Below, piece after piece: positions 15,591-27,498 of a stretch of 64,000 nucleotides of DNA (positions are counted from its first letter, which is position 1; the number at the start of each line of letters is the position of its first letter). A program made the position numbers and the translations under genes. This DNA is from Diphasiastrum complanatum (taxonomy: Eukaryota; Streptophyta; Lycopodiopsida; Lycopodiales; Lycopodiaceae), in the NCBI GenBank assembly GCA_029204225.1, contig CM055108.1, forward strand, positions 26,465,303 through 26,529,302, in the 5' to 3' direction. The notes beneath the pieces were generated by a model. That model did not search any database and was not told the DNA's origin. It worked only from the letters and a program-made list of their open reading frames with translations.

Positions 15591-15636
15591 GTTCTGGAGC
15601 GACAGTACTATGACCTACCACCAATGATGTTGAGAA

Positions 15637-16568
15637 TGAGGAGGATCGCAGTTGCGAAGCTTTCACGAAGGAACCACGACTCTCTTTGCCCTCGAATGGA
15701 GTTTAGATGCGATCCCTGGACACTGCCAGCTGAATCACTCCTACAGTTCTCCAGAGTGTAGTCAGGCACTACTGATCTATGTATATAAAATTAATGTAGT
15801 ATTCAACATAGTTTTAACCAAGGTGCAGTATTCAAATGAACAAGAAAACTTACTTAGACACACGAATAAATAACAAACGCATCTGCATTCGAAATCAGAC
15901 ACAACAAGAAAATCATTTATATTGATCTTTCTCTGATTTCTTCAAGCACTGCATGCAAATCCATGCAGTGCGCTAGTGTGGGAGAAACACAGTTCTCTCA
16001 CGAGCAATGGTCTCGCTTTACTAGCGGACAGTTGGATCTACAGATCCTAGACAAAATTGTCTTCGCATGCAGGTGGACATGTATTCTGTATTTTTGTCTT
16101 GATTGCTTACTTGCATCAGACTACTATGTTACATTGTATGTGTACTCTGTTGATCTATATGTCAAGTAAGATCCAGTAAGTATAGTCACTCTATGTAAAT
16201 CTAAGATTAGAGTGATTAAGCATCTACAACTAATCAGGGAAATACAAGAGTGCTAGATTAGACACGACCTAAAATGTATCTACTGACGTTGGTCATTTGC
16301 CTTCTCTTATACTGGACCGCAAAAGATTCTCGTTCATGAATCTTTCGAGTTTGCAAACCATTCATCTTCATCTGCTTTGACTTTCGAGTTCGCGAACCGT
16401 TCATCTTTGTTTCCTTTGACTTTCGAGTTCGCAAACCGTTCGTCTTTGTTTCTTTTGACTTTTGAGTTTGCGAAACTTTTCGTGCTTCGTGTCTCTTTAC
16501 TTTTGTGTTCACGAACATCTTTGTCAGGCTGAGGGCTGAAAGGCAGCAAGGCTTTGTAGCTAAAAACA
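15637..16568 (-). repeat. 3' LTR of minus-strand copia, family-A copy 1
   Basis: This 0.93-kb segment is similar to 46235-47268 and 50041-50920 over most of its length. It ends in CA at 16567-16568, and the minus strand beyond is the end of the copia polyprotein, so this is the 3' LTR of the element at 16569-17337. A hairpin around GCACTGCATGCAAATCCATG (15948 on) is kept in all three copies. It includes extra 39-bp repeat units. Confidence 0.8.
16343..16500 (-). repeat. 39-bp tandem repeat inside LTR copy 1
   Basis: Units starting TTTCGAGTTCGC begin at 16343, 16382, 16421 and 16460 (last one imperfect). The other two LTR copies hold only one or two diverged units, so the array expanded in this copy. 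Because 39 is divisible by three, read-through translation gives repeating 13-residue NSKVK-type units. Confidence 0.8.
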
Positions 16569-17337
16569 TTTCGTTTCTTCAGCTCCCTCTCAAAGCATGA
16601 TAGCTTTACCATCTCGAGACTGCTCCTCTGTCTCTCAAAGAGTCCTTTGTCCAAGGCTTTAGTGAAGATGTCAGCACCCATGTCTTTCCATTTCGATGAA
16701 GGTGGCCTGCAACTCGCAATGTGCTTCGTTCTAAAATGGAACACGGGATCTTTTGTCAGGTGTATTGCAGAGGTGTTGTCCATCTGCAAGACCAGCGGCT
16801 CGTTCCTTGTTTCGTCCAATTCTTCCAGGAACTGCCTTAGCCAGATTATTTCGTTGGCCATCTTTGCTGCTGCAACATATTCTGCTTCGCAGGATGACTG
16901 GGCTAAATGGTCTGCTTCTTGCTAAGATGCCCAGCTAGCATCACTGTAGGAAAATATCCTGAAACCTGCATCACGACAAGAACACAAGCCATAATCCCTC
17001 ATTAATTGAAGATATTGCAAAATGCGTTTTGCAATCTTCCAATGTGTCAAGTCTGGATTCATGCAGAATTGGCTCATCCTGAACACTGCATAAGCAATAT
17101 CAGGACTTGTGTTGTCTGCAAGGTACATCAGTTATCTCCTACTGAGATCACGTTGAATGGTCCACAGATGTCAGAATTCACTAGCTCCAGAATCTTAGTC
17201 GTTCTGTAGGAGTCTTTGACAAATGGTGTGTGTGACATCTTGCCCTTCAAGCATGTATCACAGGTGGTCGAACCAGTTGCATTCGAGATGTTGACCCCTA
17301 TTATTGCTCCATGATGGCTTGCTTGGTAAAGTTTCAT
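16569..17337 (-). pseudogene. Deleted Ty1-copia polyprotein, pre-integrase fused to RNase H region
   Basis: The minus strand from 17337 begins with MKLYQASHHGAIIGVNISNA, CDTCLKGKMSHTPF and SDICGPFNVISVG (pre-integrase and integrase start). It then jumps near 17130 to MYLADNTSPDIAYAVFRMSQ, the end of RT, and continues to the RNase H region (KMANEIIWLRQFLEELDE, LQMDNTSAIHL, ADIFTKALDKGLFERQRSSL). The intervening integrase core and most of RT are deleted. The frame ends close to the LTR start at 16568. Confidence 0.85.
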
Positions 17338-17346
17338 TGAGTTCTG

Positions 17347-18382
17347 TTGGCTGATTCTAATGTATATGTCAGAGTTACAGATGGGCAGATCATCATAGTG
17401 GTTGTATATGTGGACGACACTCTGATACTTTGCAGGAGTGAGCAGCTATTTTCTGAAGTAAAGATAGACATCTCAAAAAATTTCAAGATAGTGGATCTAG
17501 GAGAAGCCAGGTGTTACCTAGGCTTACAAATTGAAAGAGACTATGAGGGAGGTAAGTTATACCTTCACCAGTCCAGATACACCCAGAAGATCCTAGAGGA
17601 CTTTGGGATGCTGAACTGCAAAGGAGCGAACACTCCAATGCTCGCAGGGACGGTACTGACAAATGATGACTATCCGAAGACTGAGGAAGAGAGAGAACAT
17701 ACGCAGCTCATACCTTACAAGAAGTTGATAGGATTACTTATGTACCTTGCAGACAACACACGTCCTAACATTGCTTATGCAGTATTCAAGATGAGCCAAT
17801 TCTGCATGAATCCAGGCTCGACACATTGGAAGATTACGAAACAAATTTTGCAATATCCTCAATTAACGAGGGATACGGGATGTGTTATTGTCGTGGTGCA
17901 GGTTTTAGGATACTTTCCTACAACAATGCTAGCTGGGCATCTCTCAAGGACGACTATAAAAGCGTCTCAGGAGGATGCACCATCGCATCAGGAACAGCAG
18001 TTCTCTGCGTCAGCAAGAAGCAGACAGTAGTAGCCCAATTATCCTACGAAGCAGAGTACGTTGCAGCAGCAAAGATGGCCAACGAGATAATCTGGCTAAG
18101 TCAGTTCCTGGACGAATTGGATGAAACAAGGAATGAGCCTCTGGTCTTGCATATGGACAACACTTCTGCAATACACCTGATGAAAGATCCTGTGTTCCAT
18201 TCCAGAATGAAGCACATTGCGATCAAGTACCACTTGATCAGGGATCTAATTGAAAAGAAGACGCTGCAGACCACCTTCATCGGAACGAAAGACATGGTTG
18301 CTGACATCTTCACTAAATCCCTGGACAAAGGACTCTTTGAGAGACAAAGGAGCAGTCTCGGGATCGTAAAGCTATCATGCTT
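17347..18382 (+). pseudogene. Ty1-copia reverse transcriptase/RNase H fragment
   Basis: The plus strand reads VRVTDGQIIIVVVYVDDTLI, with the YVDD catalytic motif of RT, then FKIVDLGEARCYLGLQIERD, YLADNTRPNIAYAVFKMSQF, a one-base-type frame change near 17850, and the RNase H region (SYEAEYVAAAKMANEIIW, MDNTSAIHLMKDPVF, ADIFTKSLDKGLFERQ). It is the same family as the minus-strand fragment just to its left, so the two form an inverted pair centred near 17343. The coding sequence diverges from its relatives at about 18382, where the CACTA-derived segment begins. Confidence 0.85.
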
Positions 18383-18447
18383 TCATATAGGTCTAACCAT
18401 TTATCCATAACTCCACAATTATAAAGCATGGATGTAGAAATTTTTTC

Positions 18448-21250
18448 TCATTGGAAGGGTGCCAACCTATGGACCTTTCCCATTCCTTGAGGTTTTTCAC
18501 TAGTTACCTCTTCGGCTTCCTCATCACGCCACAATAGTGGAGCAGATGGATGTAGTTGGTGCAAATTTTCAGTAACATAAAAGAGAGATTCATGTACTAA
18601 CCATCCCTCTAACATGCTACCTTCAGCCTTGCCTTTTGACGCACAAAATCTTTTAAGACTTTCATGTACCTTTCCATAAGGAACATCCACCTAAAAAGTC
18701 ACAAATGGTTAAAAATAAGTGTTTTATTTAATGAGTTTATATATCAATTGATTTAGTTTAAATACACATACAAAAGATAATTTATGCACTTATACCTAGT
18801 GTGCACTGGACCAGCAATAGAAACTTCTTCAACCAAGTGCACCAATAAATGCACTTGTGAGTCCATGATGGAAGTCAGAAAATATCTCTCAAACATGCAC
18901 ACAATCTCCACCATATCCTCATGTCTCTTGCGAGATCCAGCTCACAGATATCTTTTGAACACATCCATCTGCAACATATTCAATCCATTTTATGTCTATT
19001 TGAATAATACTAAATAAAAAAATACACCAAGTACACGTAAATACCTGACAATGATTGATAGTTTCTATATGGTCTCACAAATATCTTTTGACAAGCACCC
19101 ATGAATTGACAATGGATTAATTGAATCATCTTAAGCCAATCATGAGATTTGAGACCTTGCACATTTCCATTCACTGTGAATGATGATCGTAGAGAATGGG
19201 CAAAACCAGTTGGTGCTCTAATGTCATGAATAATGGAGTGCACATGGTTAAGCTCCTCCTTAGTGAATGTCCAAGGTACTTTTGGAGCATGATCTTCACC
19301 ATCCTTTATCCAATATTCTTTTTTGTTGTTTGATTCTTTTAGATCGTGCCTTGCAGCAATGGTATCTTTTGCACCAATCAAGTGTTTCCAAATAGACTCA
19401 CCCACATTTTTAAATATGTGCATGGGATCAAGTAGGTAACTAATCAAAAGGTTATTCCAATATTACAAACGATGAAATATAGATAATCTTTTCATACCAT
19501 CGATTGACTTTGCTTGAGATTCCTCCCATAGTATTCGCCAATCTTTCACGGACATCCTCTTTGGAGGCATATCTCTCTCAACTCTTCGTCCAAAACCTCT
19601 TCTATGAGTGTCTCTGAATGGATGGCCTTCATGCAAGTATTTACGATGATTTTCATAAACCACTTTTTTGAGACTAAGAGAGTATCTTCCCACAAGATTT
19701 GGCCTGCACAAAAACAAGCATTTTTTTCAGCCGTTTGAAAGCCTGCCCAACAAATGGATACTATCAATCACTTTTAAAAAAAGTATATGTCAAAGAATAA
19801 TTATAGCCATTGTAGTATATCATGTAAATGTCAAGAATTACTAGTTGTATGTAACTGTAAACAAACTCCTATGTACACAAGATAGACATCGTTTGAATGA
19901 TTACCTGAGCATTCACCTAATCTTGGATAGTCATGCATTGTCCACATTACAATGGCATGTAATGTAAACTCCCTCTCATGTAAGGGGCGCAAAATGTCAT
20001 ACGCTTTTATCCCCTTCCACAAATCTTCCAACTCGTCAATAAGTGGCTCAAGATACACATCCATGTTTTTAACCTTGTGTTGGCCATGAATTGAAAGTGC
20101 CAACATAATGTGTCCCTTTTTTGTACTCACCCTAGGAGGAATATTATAATTTGCCAAGCAAACAAGCCAAATGGACCACGTAGTTGCTCGTACACCAAAG
20201 GGGTTCACACTATCTGTTGCAAGACCAAATCTCACATTTCTTGACTCATTGGCAAAGCTTGGATACTCTTTGTTGATGTGTTTCCATGCAGGTGAATCTG
20301 AAGGTACCCTCATCATCCCATCCGTAGAGGTATGGTGTGCATGCCAGTCCATAGTTGTGCAAGAAATTTACAACGAAATAAATGTTGCAATCGTGGAATT
20401 ACTGGAAAATGTCGTAAAACTTTGCACGGAATGGTTGCCCCTTGCAAATCATCTCTATGTCGAGGAGTATCACAACTGAGACATTTCTTGAGTGATTCGT
20501 ACCTTCCTCGATATAAAATACAATCTTTTGGACATGCATGATATTGCTTGTAGTCCATCCCGATGTTAGACAACATCTTTCGTGCCTCATCTCTCGTCTC
20601 AAGCATGACCTTTCCTTCTGGCAGAATTTTGTTTTTCAATAGTCTGTACATGACAAAAGAAGTCATTGTAAAAAATATATCACTTGATATCCAAATTGTA
20701 AATTTTGTTTCAAAGCAAAAATGAGAAGTAGATGAAACAAAATTTACTCAAATAATGATGTGAGGCTTTGGTCACTCCATCTATATTTGACTTGAAGATT
20801 TAATAGAAGTGGAGAAGTTGCCAAACGAGATGTCTTTGCTCCAGGATACAATGCAATCTTTGATTCTTCTCACAATTTTCTTTCTTCTTTAGACAAAAGT
20901 GTCTCCTCATCTTGTTCATTGTGTCTAGCTGCAATATTGTTCTCGTACATATCATCCAACATGTCTCCCATGACTTCAGATTCATCATTCATTGGAAGCT
21001 CATTTTCATCATTGGAACTTTTTGCGAAGAAGTAGATCTAGATGAGCTAGATTCAGATGCATTAGTCTCTTGATTAATGCACTCATCAATTTCCATCATC
21101 TCTTTTAAGCCTTGACATAGACGACGAGGTAATTGTTTTATATGTGGACCGTTGTGTTGCATTCGTCGTCTACGTCGACCATTACGAGGATTATTGTCTC
21201 CAACACTAAATGAGGATGGAGAATCCTATATATCAAAATAACAAGAAGTA
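18448..21250 (-). pseudogene. CACTA (En/Spm) TNP2-type transposase, multi-exon, decayed
   Basis: From about 21240 downward the minus strand carries NNPRNGRRRRRMQHNGPHIK, then after a frame change ESKIALYPGAKTSRLATSPL and KYRWSDQSLTSLFE. Next, at 20666-20330, are MLSNIGMDYKQYHACPKDCI and CLSCDTPRHR, followed by the TNP2 core at 20352-19905: MDWHAHHTSTDGMMRVPSDS, SPAWKHINKEYPSFA and RFGLATDSVNPFG. The region at 19717-19500 includes HRKYLHEGHPFRD. The segment at 19447-19040 starts with MISYLLDPMHIFKNVGESIW, and DUF4218-like sequence (MDSQVHLLVHLVEEVSIAGP; GKAEGSMLEGWLVHESL) runs to 18448. Several gaps look like introns. In-frame stops (for example near 20880) and frameshifts disable it. The DUF4216 tail expected next is missing here. 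Such proteins excise and reinsert CACTA elements by binding their ends. Confidence 0.85.
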
Positions 21251-21548
21251 GGTTGAAACAATGCTTGATAGACATTTCCTCCCAATACTTGATAGATCTA
21301 AATATTGCATATGAATATAAATTACCTCTTAGTTTAAAAAGTATGAACATACCAATGTATCTATTAGACAGATTTGTCTTTTCAACTTGTTAACATTCAA
21401 TGAACTCAAAGACGAAGAATGCTCCTAACATTCAATCTAGACAAATGACGAATAATGCTCCTAACATTTGACATATTTAATGACACAAAGAAAATACAAT
21501 CAAGATGCATGGATTATACATCTCTACATATCAACAAAATTTAAATCT

Positions 21549-22576
21549 TCACATTTGACTTATTGTCTTTTGCAAACATTTGGGTAGAGGATGGTTGAAA
21601 CTATACTTGATGAACAATTTCTTCCCAAACCTGATAGATCTAGTGGCACAGACCATTACATAAGTGCCATTTATATTCCTAGTAAAATATTCTTCTTTTC
21701 CATTGGTGCATTCTTCAAAATCACAATTTGTCAATAGAGGGTGGCCAATGGAGCTATTTATACATGCAGCAATGTTTTCATGCACATCTGGACATCCATC
21801 AATGTATGTACGATTTGCCCTTGAGATCTGCCTCCTTGCATGCGTTGCTCCTCTAAAGAACAAGCATTTGAATTCAAGCCATATACTTGCATCCTCCATT
21901 GGTGACAATACAAAGCATGCCAATCACCCCAATTGTATTGAGGTCTTGCATATGGCATCAATGTCACAACACTATTTAAAGGTACCTCAATACTACTCAT
22001 TGCAAAAAGGCCCAAACCAGCCTCAGGAAGGTGTTCACTAGGCATGATCATGTACATTTGACCCCAATACGTAAATGGTATTCCATTTAATGGTAAAGGT
22101 GATTGGAGTGGCCAACACAAATATCTACTTCTAATAAAAGTTTTTACTAATGGTTGCAAGCTAGGTGGAAGAGGAAGGTCAGACAAAGAACCTATAATGT
22201 CTTTTGACACATCAACAGTGCGTAGTAATTTGCAATTATCTTTCAAACTAGCCATAATACGTCCAAGACGTGTTCTCTTTTTTAAAGGGGTGGTCATGTT
22301 TCTAGAATCCACGTGGAGTATCGTGGAGGACTCATGTGCAACATCTAGGATAGGTGTGGTTGGGTGGTAAGAACGGTCTAGAGGTTTGGAGACATGGATT
22401 GAATCACAAGGCATTGATGGACTAATTATATCATGCAAGGGGTCATCATCAACAAGAGCATCATCTAGGGCCAATGATAATCCAAAATCAATATTCATGT
22501 GATTTATCCTATCAATAGTATTCTCGATCTCTCTTGCAACTCTTTTTCTTGAAACCAACTTGTGGCCTTCTTCTGC
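21549..22576 (-). pseudogene. SET-domain-like protein beside the CACTA transposase
   Basis: An acceptor-like TTTTGCAG precedes a minus-strand frame starting EEGHKLVSRKRVAREI at 22576. It runs through an acidic, poorly conserved N-terminal half, then HLPEAGLGLFAMSSIEVPLN, resembling the opening of a SET domain (GxGLFA plus a following strand). Near 21860-21920 the frame changes, and the second part has YIDGCPDVHENIAACINSSI and NGTYVMVCATRSIRFGKKLF followed by IKYSF. These correspond to the SET NIARFINHSC-like and late 'I-x-GEEL-x-x-Y' segments. SET domains transfer methyl groups to lysines. The canonical NHSC is only partly kept (INSS). The same strand and position next to TNP2 suggest it may be a second gene of the element or a captured host fragment. 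Confidence 0.55.
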
Positions 22577-22602
22577 AAAAGTTGAAAATGTTAGATGTAT
22601 CA

Positions 22603-22724
<122 letters not shown>

Positions 22725-23073
22725 CATGAAACATAAATTAATATATAACACAAACTGCAAACCAGTAGCATGAAACACACACACAAACACACACAAACAC
22801 ACGCATGCACACACACACTCACCCACACCGATCCTAAGCACACATGAAGAGAAAAACAGAGAGAACATTATAGAGTGCTAATCAAAACTCCCGAACCACA
22901 CGATTATATCCTACTCCAGAATGTCACCACATGCTCCCTCCCTGCGGCGTTTGGGCTTTTTTGTGGAGATCATCTTCCAACAAAAAACATTTGAATCACA
23001 CCTTTAACAGAAGAAAACAAGGGCTACACACCTTCCTAGAATTGGGAGAGTTGGTTACCTTTAACTCTTTCAT

Positions 23074-23074
<1 letters not shown>

Positions 23075-23133
<59 letters not shown>
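23075..23133. repeat. (TC)n microsatellite, about 59 bp
   Basis: TC tract with one interruption (CTTTCT) near its right end. Confidence 0.95.
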
Positions 23134-23180
23134 GGACGTGAATGAGAGGCTATTATCGGTGATTGAATATGAAAATCAAG

Positions 23181-23345
23181 ATTAACTACATCTAATCATT
23201 CTATTTGGATTTTTTCTTTTAGAAGCAAGTGAAAGATTAACTTCATCTAATCATTCTATTTGGATTTTTTCTTTTAGAAGCAAGTGAGAGATTAACTTCA
23301 TCTAAATATTCTATTTGGATTTTTCCTTTTAGAAGCAAGTGAGAG
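23181..23345. repeat. 55-bp tandem repeat, three units
   Basis: Units start with ATTAACT(A/T)CATCTAA at 23181, 23236 and 23291, and a fourth partial unit begins at 23346. They differ by only a few bases, which points to recent local duplication. Confidence 0.9.
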
Positions 23346-23829
23346 ATTAACTTGAAAGTATCGTGGCACTCAGCCTATCGCTCAATATTTACTGGCCAAA
23401 CTATACTTGAAGTGTCATGAGGGTCAAAGATTAAAGCATTTGCAAAAAACACTTTAAAGAGTTTACCTCTCGTACTCTTGGATTCTCTGTGTGCACTCCA
23501 TTGGCCCAAATATGATCGTTGACAATCCTCCTTGTCCGAATCCTAAGGCCTTTGCATTATGTGCATGTACATGGTATCCTCTCATCATATTCTGGTTGAA
23601 ACTGGTCCAATAATCCAATTGCAAATTGCACAAATTCTTTCAGTGTCATTCAAGTGAAAATTGACAAATTCTAACATGTGACAAAAATTGACAAAATAGT
23701 CTTTGTACATTTAGTGCATTTTCAACCTTCATTTGTGATGGAGTGGTGTCTTGGCTTTCCAAAGAGCAAATCAGATTACATCACTATTACAAATAAAAAA
23801 ATTATGACATAAATCAATATACATACATG

Positions 23830-24204
23830 TGATGGATCAGTAGGCGGTCTACATCGACTGATGGAAGAGCTTGAAGATGAACCAGTCAATAGTTGTTCAT
23901 TGTACTTTAGTCTTGCTTGCTCCTTTTTTCTGTAATAGAGCTCAATTCTTTTTTCTTTCTCTAAATCACGTGGAGGTACAATAATTTCCCTAGAATTCAT
24001 AATTCCAATCAAATGTCATTGTAAGAATAAATTTGCAAGAAAAATTATACACTCATATTCAAATAACAAATAAAGTGCAATTGATGTCAATATCAATAAC
24101 AGTATATACCTGTTGTTGCGATCATGAGATGAATCGTTATCTGATGATGATGACATCATCAATGACATATACACACTATAGTCAGCTACACTATACCACA
24201 TCAT
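23830..24204 (-). other. Possible upstream exons of the SET-like or CACTA-borne gene
   Basis: Two short minus-strand frames can be joined by good splice signals. MMWYSVADYSVYMSLMMSSS followed by DNDSSHDRNN ends at a CAACAG|GTATAT donor near 24110. After TTCTAG|G near 23996 comes EIIVPPRDLEKEKRIELYYR, a charged helix-prone stretch, then a Ser-run and PPTDPSH, closing at CAT|GTATGT near 23830. They lie upstream of the SET-like frame on the same strand. Linking them to that gene is inference; no intervening exon between 23830 and 22576 was recognised. Confidence 0.3.
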
Positions 24205-25225
24205 AAGTCATCATTATGAGACCGTATGTACTGAACAAATATAATAAAATTTGTTAAAGACATGCCAACATCTAATCCATGTATATTCTACTTATGCTTA
24301 ATGTAAATCTAATATTCTAGTAACATTGCTATCAAGAAAATTGCTTGGGTGGGGCAACACATGACGAGCAATCAAAATGAGGTTCATACTAACAAATGTT
24401 AGGCATAAGTAGATAGTGCGTGCAGGCCTATCTCAACTAATTTAAAGACCACATAGCAGTCAATGTTCGAAGCTCTCAGTTTAAACTCTTGTCTAAGATG
24501 AGTGATGATCTCACTCGATCATTTTTTCAAGATGGAATGATCAAAATCAAACAATCAGTCATATACTCAATTGATTCATTGCCCACTCAATCACTCATTT
24601 GATTAATTATTACTTGGCTCAAGTTAGTTAAAGATAAATCTCTTTGGATTGGCCTAGTGTGCCATGGTATCTCATGACAAGCAGTATGCATTCGCCCTTT
24701 CTCTATGGTTGATTTGTATGCAAGAAATCGTATACTAGATAACACACCATTGATCAACATCTTTATTACAATGCTAAATGATATTTCAACTAATTACTAT
24801 GATTTCATATAAGGTTATATAGGTCAAACACCAACAATTAAAAAGATTTATCATATAGGTCACATATCACTAAGGTCCTCAATATAACACAAATGCTTTT
24901 GATCATGAATCTAAATGGCCTCATGCAACCATTTAAGAGGTCACATGACAAAAGCAGAAAAAATTTATTTGACCATGTAATTATGTCATCAAATTATATC
25001 AAATCTATGACACCTAAATTATTAATAAACTAAGTGTTTTATGACATCACCGATTTGACATAATAGTATGTCATAAAATCTTTAAAAACTTGTCAAATTA
25101 CTTGTTTAATAATGATATGTACTATTTCTTCTCTCATAATTTTGTCTTGTATGTCAAATCTCAAGAAAAATAAAATTTATAACAATATAAAACTAGTTTT
25201 AACAATTAAATACCACCATAATGAT
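24205..25225. other. AT-rich spacer, no gene seen
   Basis: About 1 kb of AT-rich sequence without a supported reading frame or repeat. It may be the distal part of the CACTA-derived segment, but no CACTA terminal inverted repeat was found. Confidence 0.35.
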
Positions 25226-27262
25226 CTAGCCTAAAAAGTTAAGACATCACTGATACTCAAGGGCAAAGGACTCTTCCCCTGGGTGGATGGCACAGAAGAA
25301 ATGCCTACAACATCAAACAAGGAGATACGTGAATGGAGGGAGAAAAACGACAAGGTAGTAGCCTTGCTTTCATCTTCCATCGAAGATAGTCTTACACTTG
25401 ACCTAACTACACTCTCCAAAGCTAAGGAGATGTGGGATGCCTTACTTACCAAATTTCAGACGAAGTCAAAAAGTCAAATCATGATGCTAGAAGATCAGCT
25501 AACCAATCTACAGTGGGATGGAAAAGACCTTTCATCTTTCGTGAGAAAGATGAAGGATCTATTTCTATCACTACATAACTCTGGAGTAGAGAATGCAGTG
25601 TCAGCTGAGAGGAAGCTCACGTACCTGTTGAGAGCCTTACCCAGATTATTCCAGACAATAAGAACCATGCTCGCAAGAGATCCTACCATGAACCTCGAAA
25701 AGGCAATTGTTGAAATTCGAGAGGTATTCGGGGCCAGAGAACATCTTGATCACAAAGACGACAAAAAAGAAAAATCAAAGAAACAATTTAAGCCTAAGAA
25801 AGAGTCCAATCAGAGGTAGGATTGTGATCAACAAGCAGAGGGAACAAGCAAAGGCAACTGGAAGACCAAAGGGAGGTCAAAACAACAAGGAGCAGACAAG
25901 AAGACTTGTGTGAGATGCAGAAGAGACGGGCATACAGTAGATACATGCTGGCTCAATCCCAAGATTGAGTGTATCCATTGCCACAAGAAGGGTCATGCAG
26001 CCATGGATTGTCGCCAGAATCCGAGGAACAAATCAGCGCAGAACAGACAGGAGAACAGCAACAGTTCATCCTATGTCGAGGAGCCCGCGAGCTCGAAGAT
26101 GGGCGAAGAAAGAACGAACAGAAATTGTTCGATCGCCTACATGTGTGAAGACATGTGTGCAGCATCAACATCTGACACACATGAGGTGATCCTAGATTCA
26201 GGAGCCACCTCACACTTCGTGACATCAAGACGAATCATGTTTGATTTTAGAAGTGCAGATCCTTCAAGATTCATAGTTCTTGAAGATGGATCTAGACATC
26301 AAGTGAACGGTATTGGTTCACTATGGCTCAACACAAACGACAGAGACAGACAACTCAAAGATGTTCTGTTCGTGCCTACTCTGCAACAAGACTTGCTCTC
26401 TGTAGCAGATGCAGGGACGCGTGTAACGTTTTCTGATGAAGCATGCAACATGATTGATGCCAGTACCAGTACTTTGATTGCTCAAGGTAGAAGGAAAGGA
26501 AACCTATATCATCTGAAGGTACGCCTACCTGCAGATCAAGTGCATCAGGCTCATGATGACCATCCAAACACTCTGTGACACATGAGACTCTGCCACATGA
26601 ACTCAATGGCACTTGACCAAACAAGCCATCATGGAGCAATAACAGGGGTCAACATCTCGAATGCAACCTGTTCGACCACTTGTGATGCATGTTTGAAGGG
26701 CAAGATGTCATGCACACTATTCGTCAAAGACTTCTACAAAACGACTAAGATTTTGGAGTTAGTGCATTTTGACATATGTGGACCATTTAACATGATCTCA
26801 GTAGGAGGCTCAAAGTATTATATAACCTTCATCGATGATTATAGCAAATTTGCTAGAGTGTATTTTATTCAGAATAAATCTGAAGCACTTGATAAATTCA
26901 CAGAATATGTGAACATCACTTGAGAGATGTACAGGCAACAAAGTGAAGCAGATCAGGACAGATCGAGGTGACGAATACATCTCGAATCGCTTCACTGACT
27001 TTTGCAATGATCATGGCATCATTCACAGAAGAACTGCAGCCTACACACCGCAGCCTGGTGTTGCTGAACGAAAGAACAGAATCCCGATGAAAGTAGCCAG
27101 ATATATGATGGCCTACTCGAAGGCTTTAAGGGTATTGTGGACTGAAGCAGTAGCTACATCCGCATACATCCAAAACAGAACAGGCAAGTCTGGTGTCCCA
27201 CACACGACACCACATGAGCTATGGTGGGATAAAAAGCCCAACCTGTATCACGTCTATGTTAT
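25226..27262 (+). pseudogene. Ty1-copia gag-protease-integrase fragment, family A
   Basis: Plus-strand copia polyprotein with the first residues missing. Gag (WREKNDKVVALLSSSIEDS, KAKEMWDALLTKFQTKSKSQ, RKMKDLFLSLHNSG) is followed by two zinc knuckles (CVRCRRDGHTVDTC and CIHCHKKGHAAMDC), protease (VILDSGATSHFV near 26195), pre-integrase (SHHGAITGVNISNATCSTTC) and integrase core (YYITFIDDYSKF, IRTDRGDEYISNRFTDFC, TPQPGVAERKNRI). Stops near 25820, 26578 and 26922 and frame changes break it. It ends near 27262 before RT. Sequence agreement in the pre-integrase block ties it to 16569-17337. No LTR is seen at either end. Confidence 0.85.
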
Positions 27263-27498
27263 GTGAATGCGTATGTGCATGCTCTGATTTCACACACATG
27301 GATTTGTACTTCAAAAGTTGGACATTATTTGTCTGGACGTAATGAAATGAAAGGTTGATTCTGAATCAAGAATGACCTCTTGTGTATCAAATGTCGAGAC
27401 TGCACACACATCACTTGTAGCTTGGTACATAGTTAAAGATCCCACTAAGTAAAATATATAAATAGATAATTTTTTTTAAATTTTGTAGCCAACCCAGA

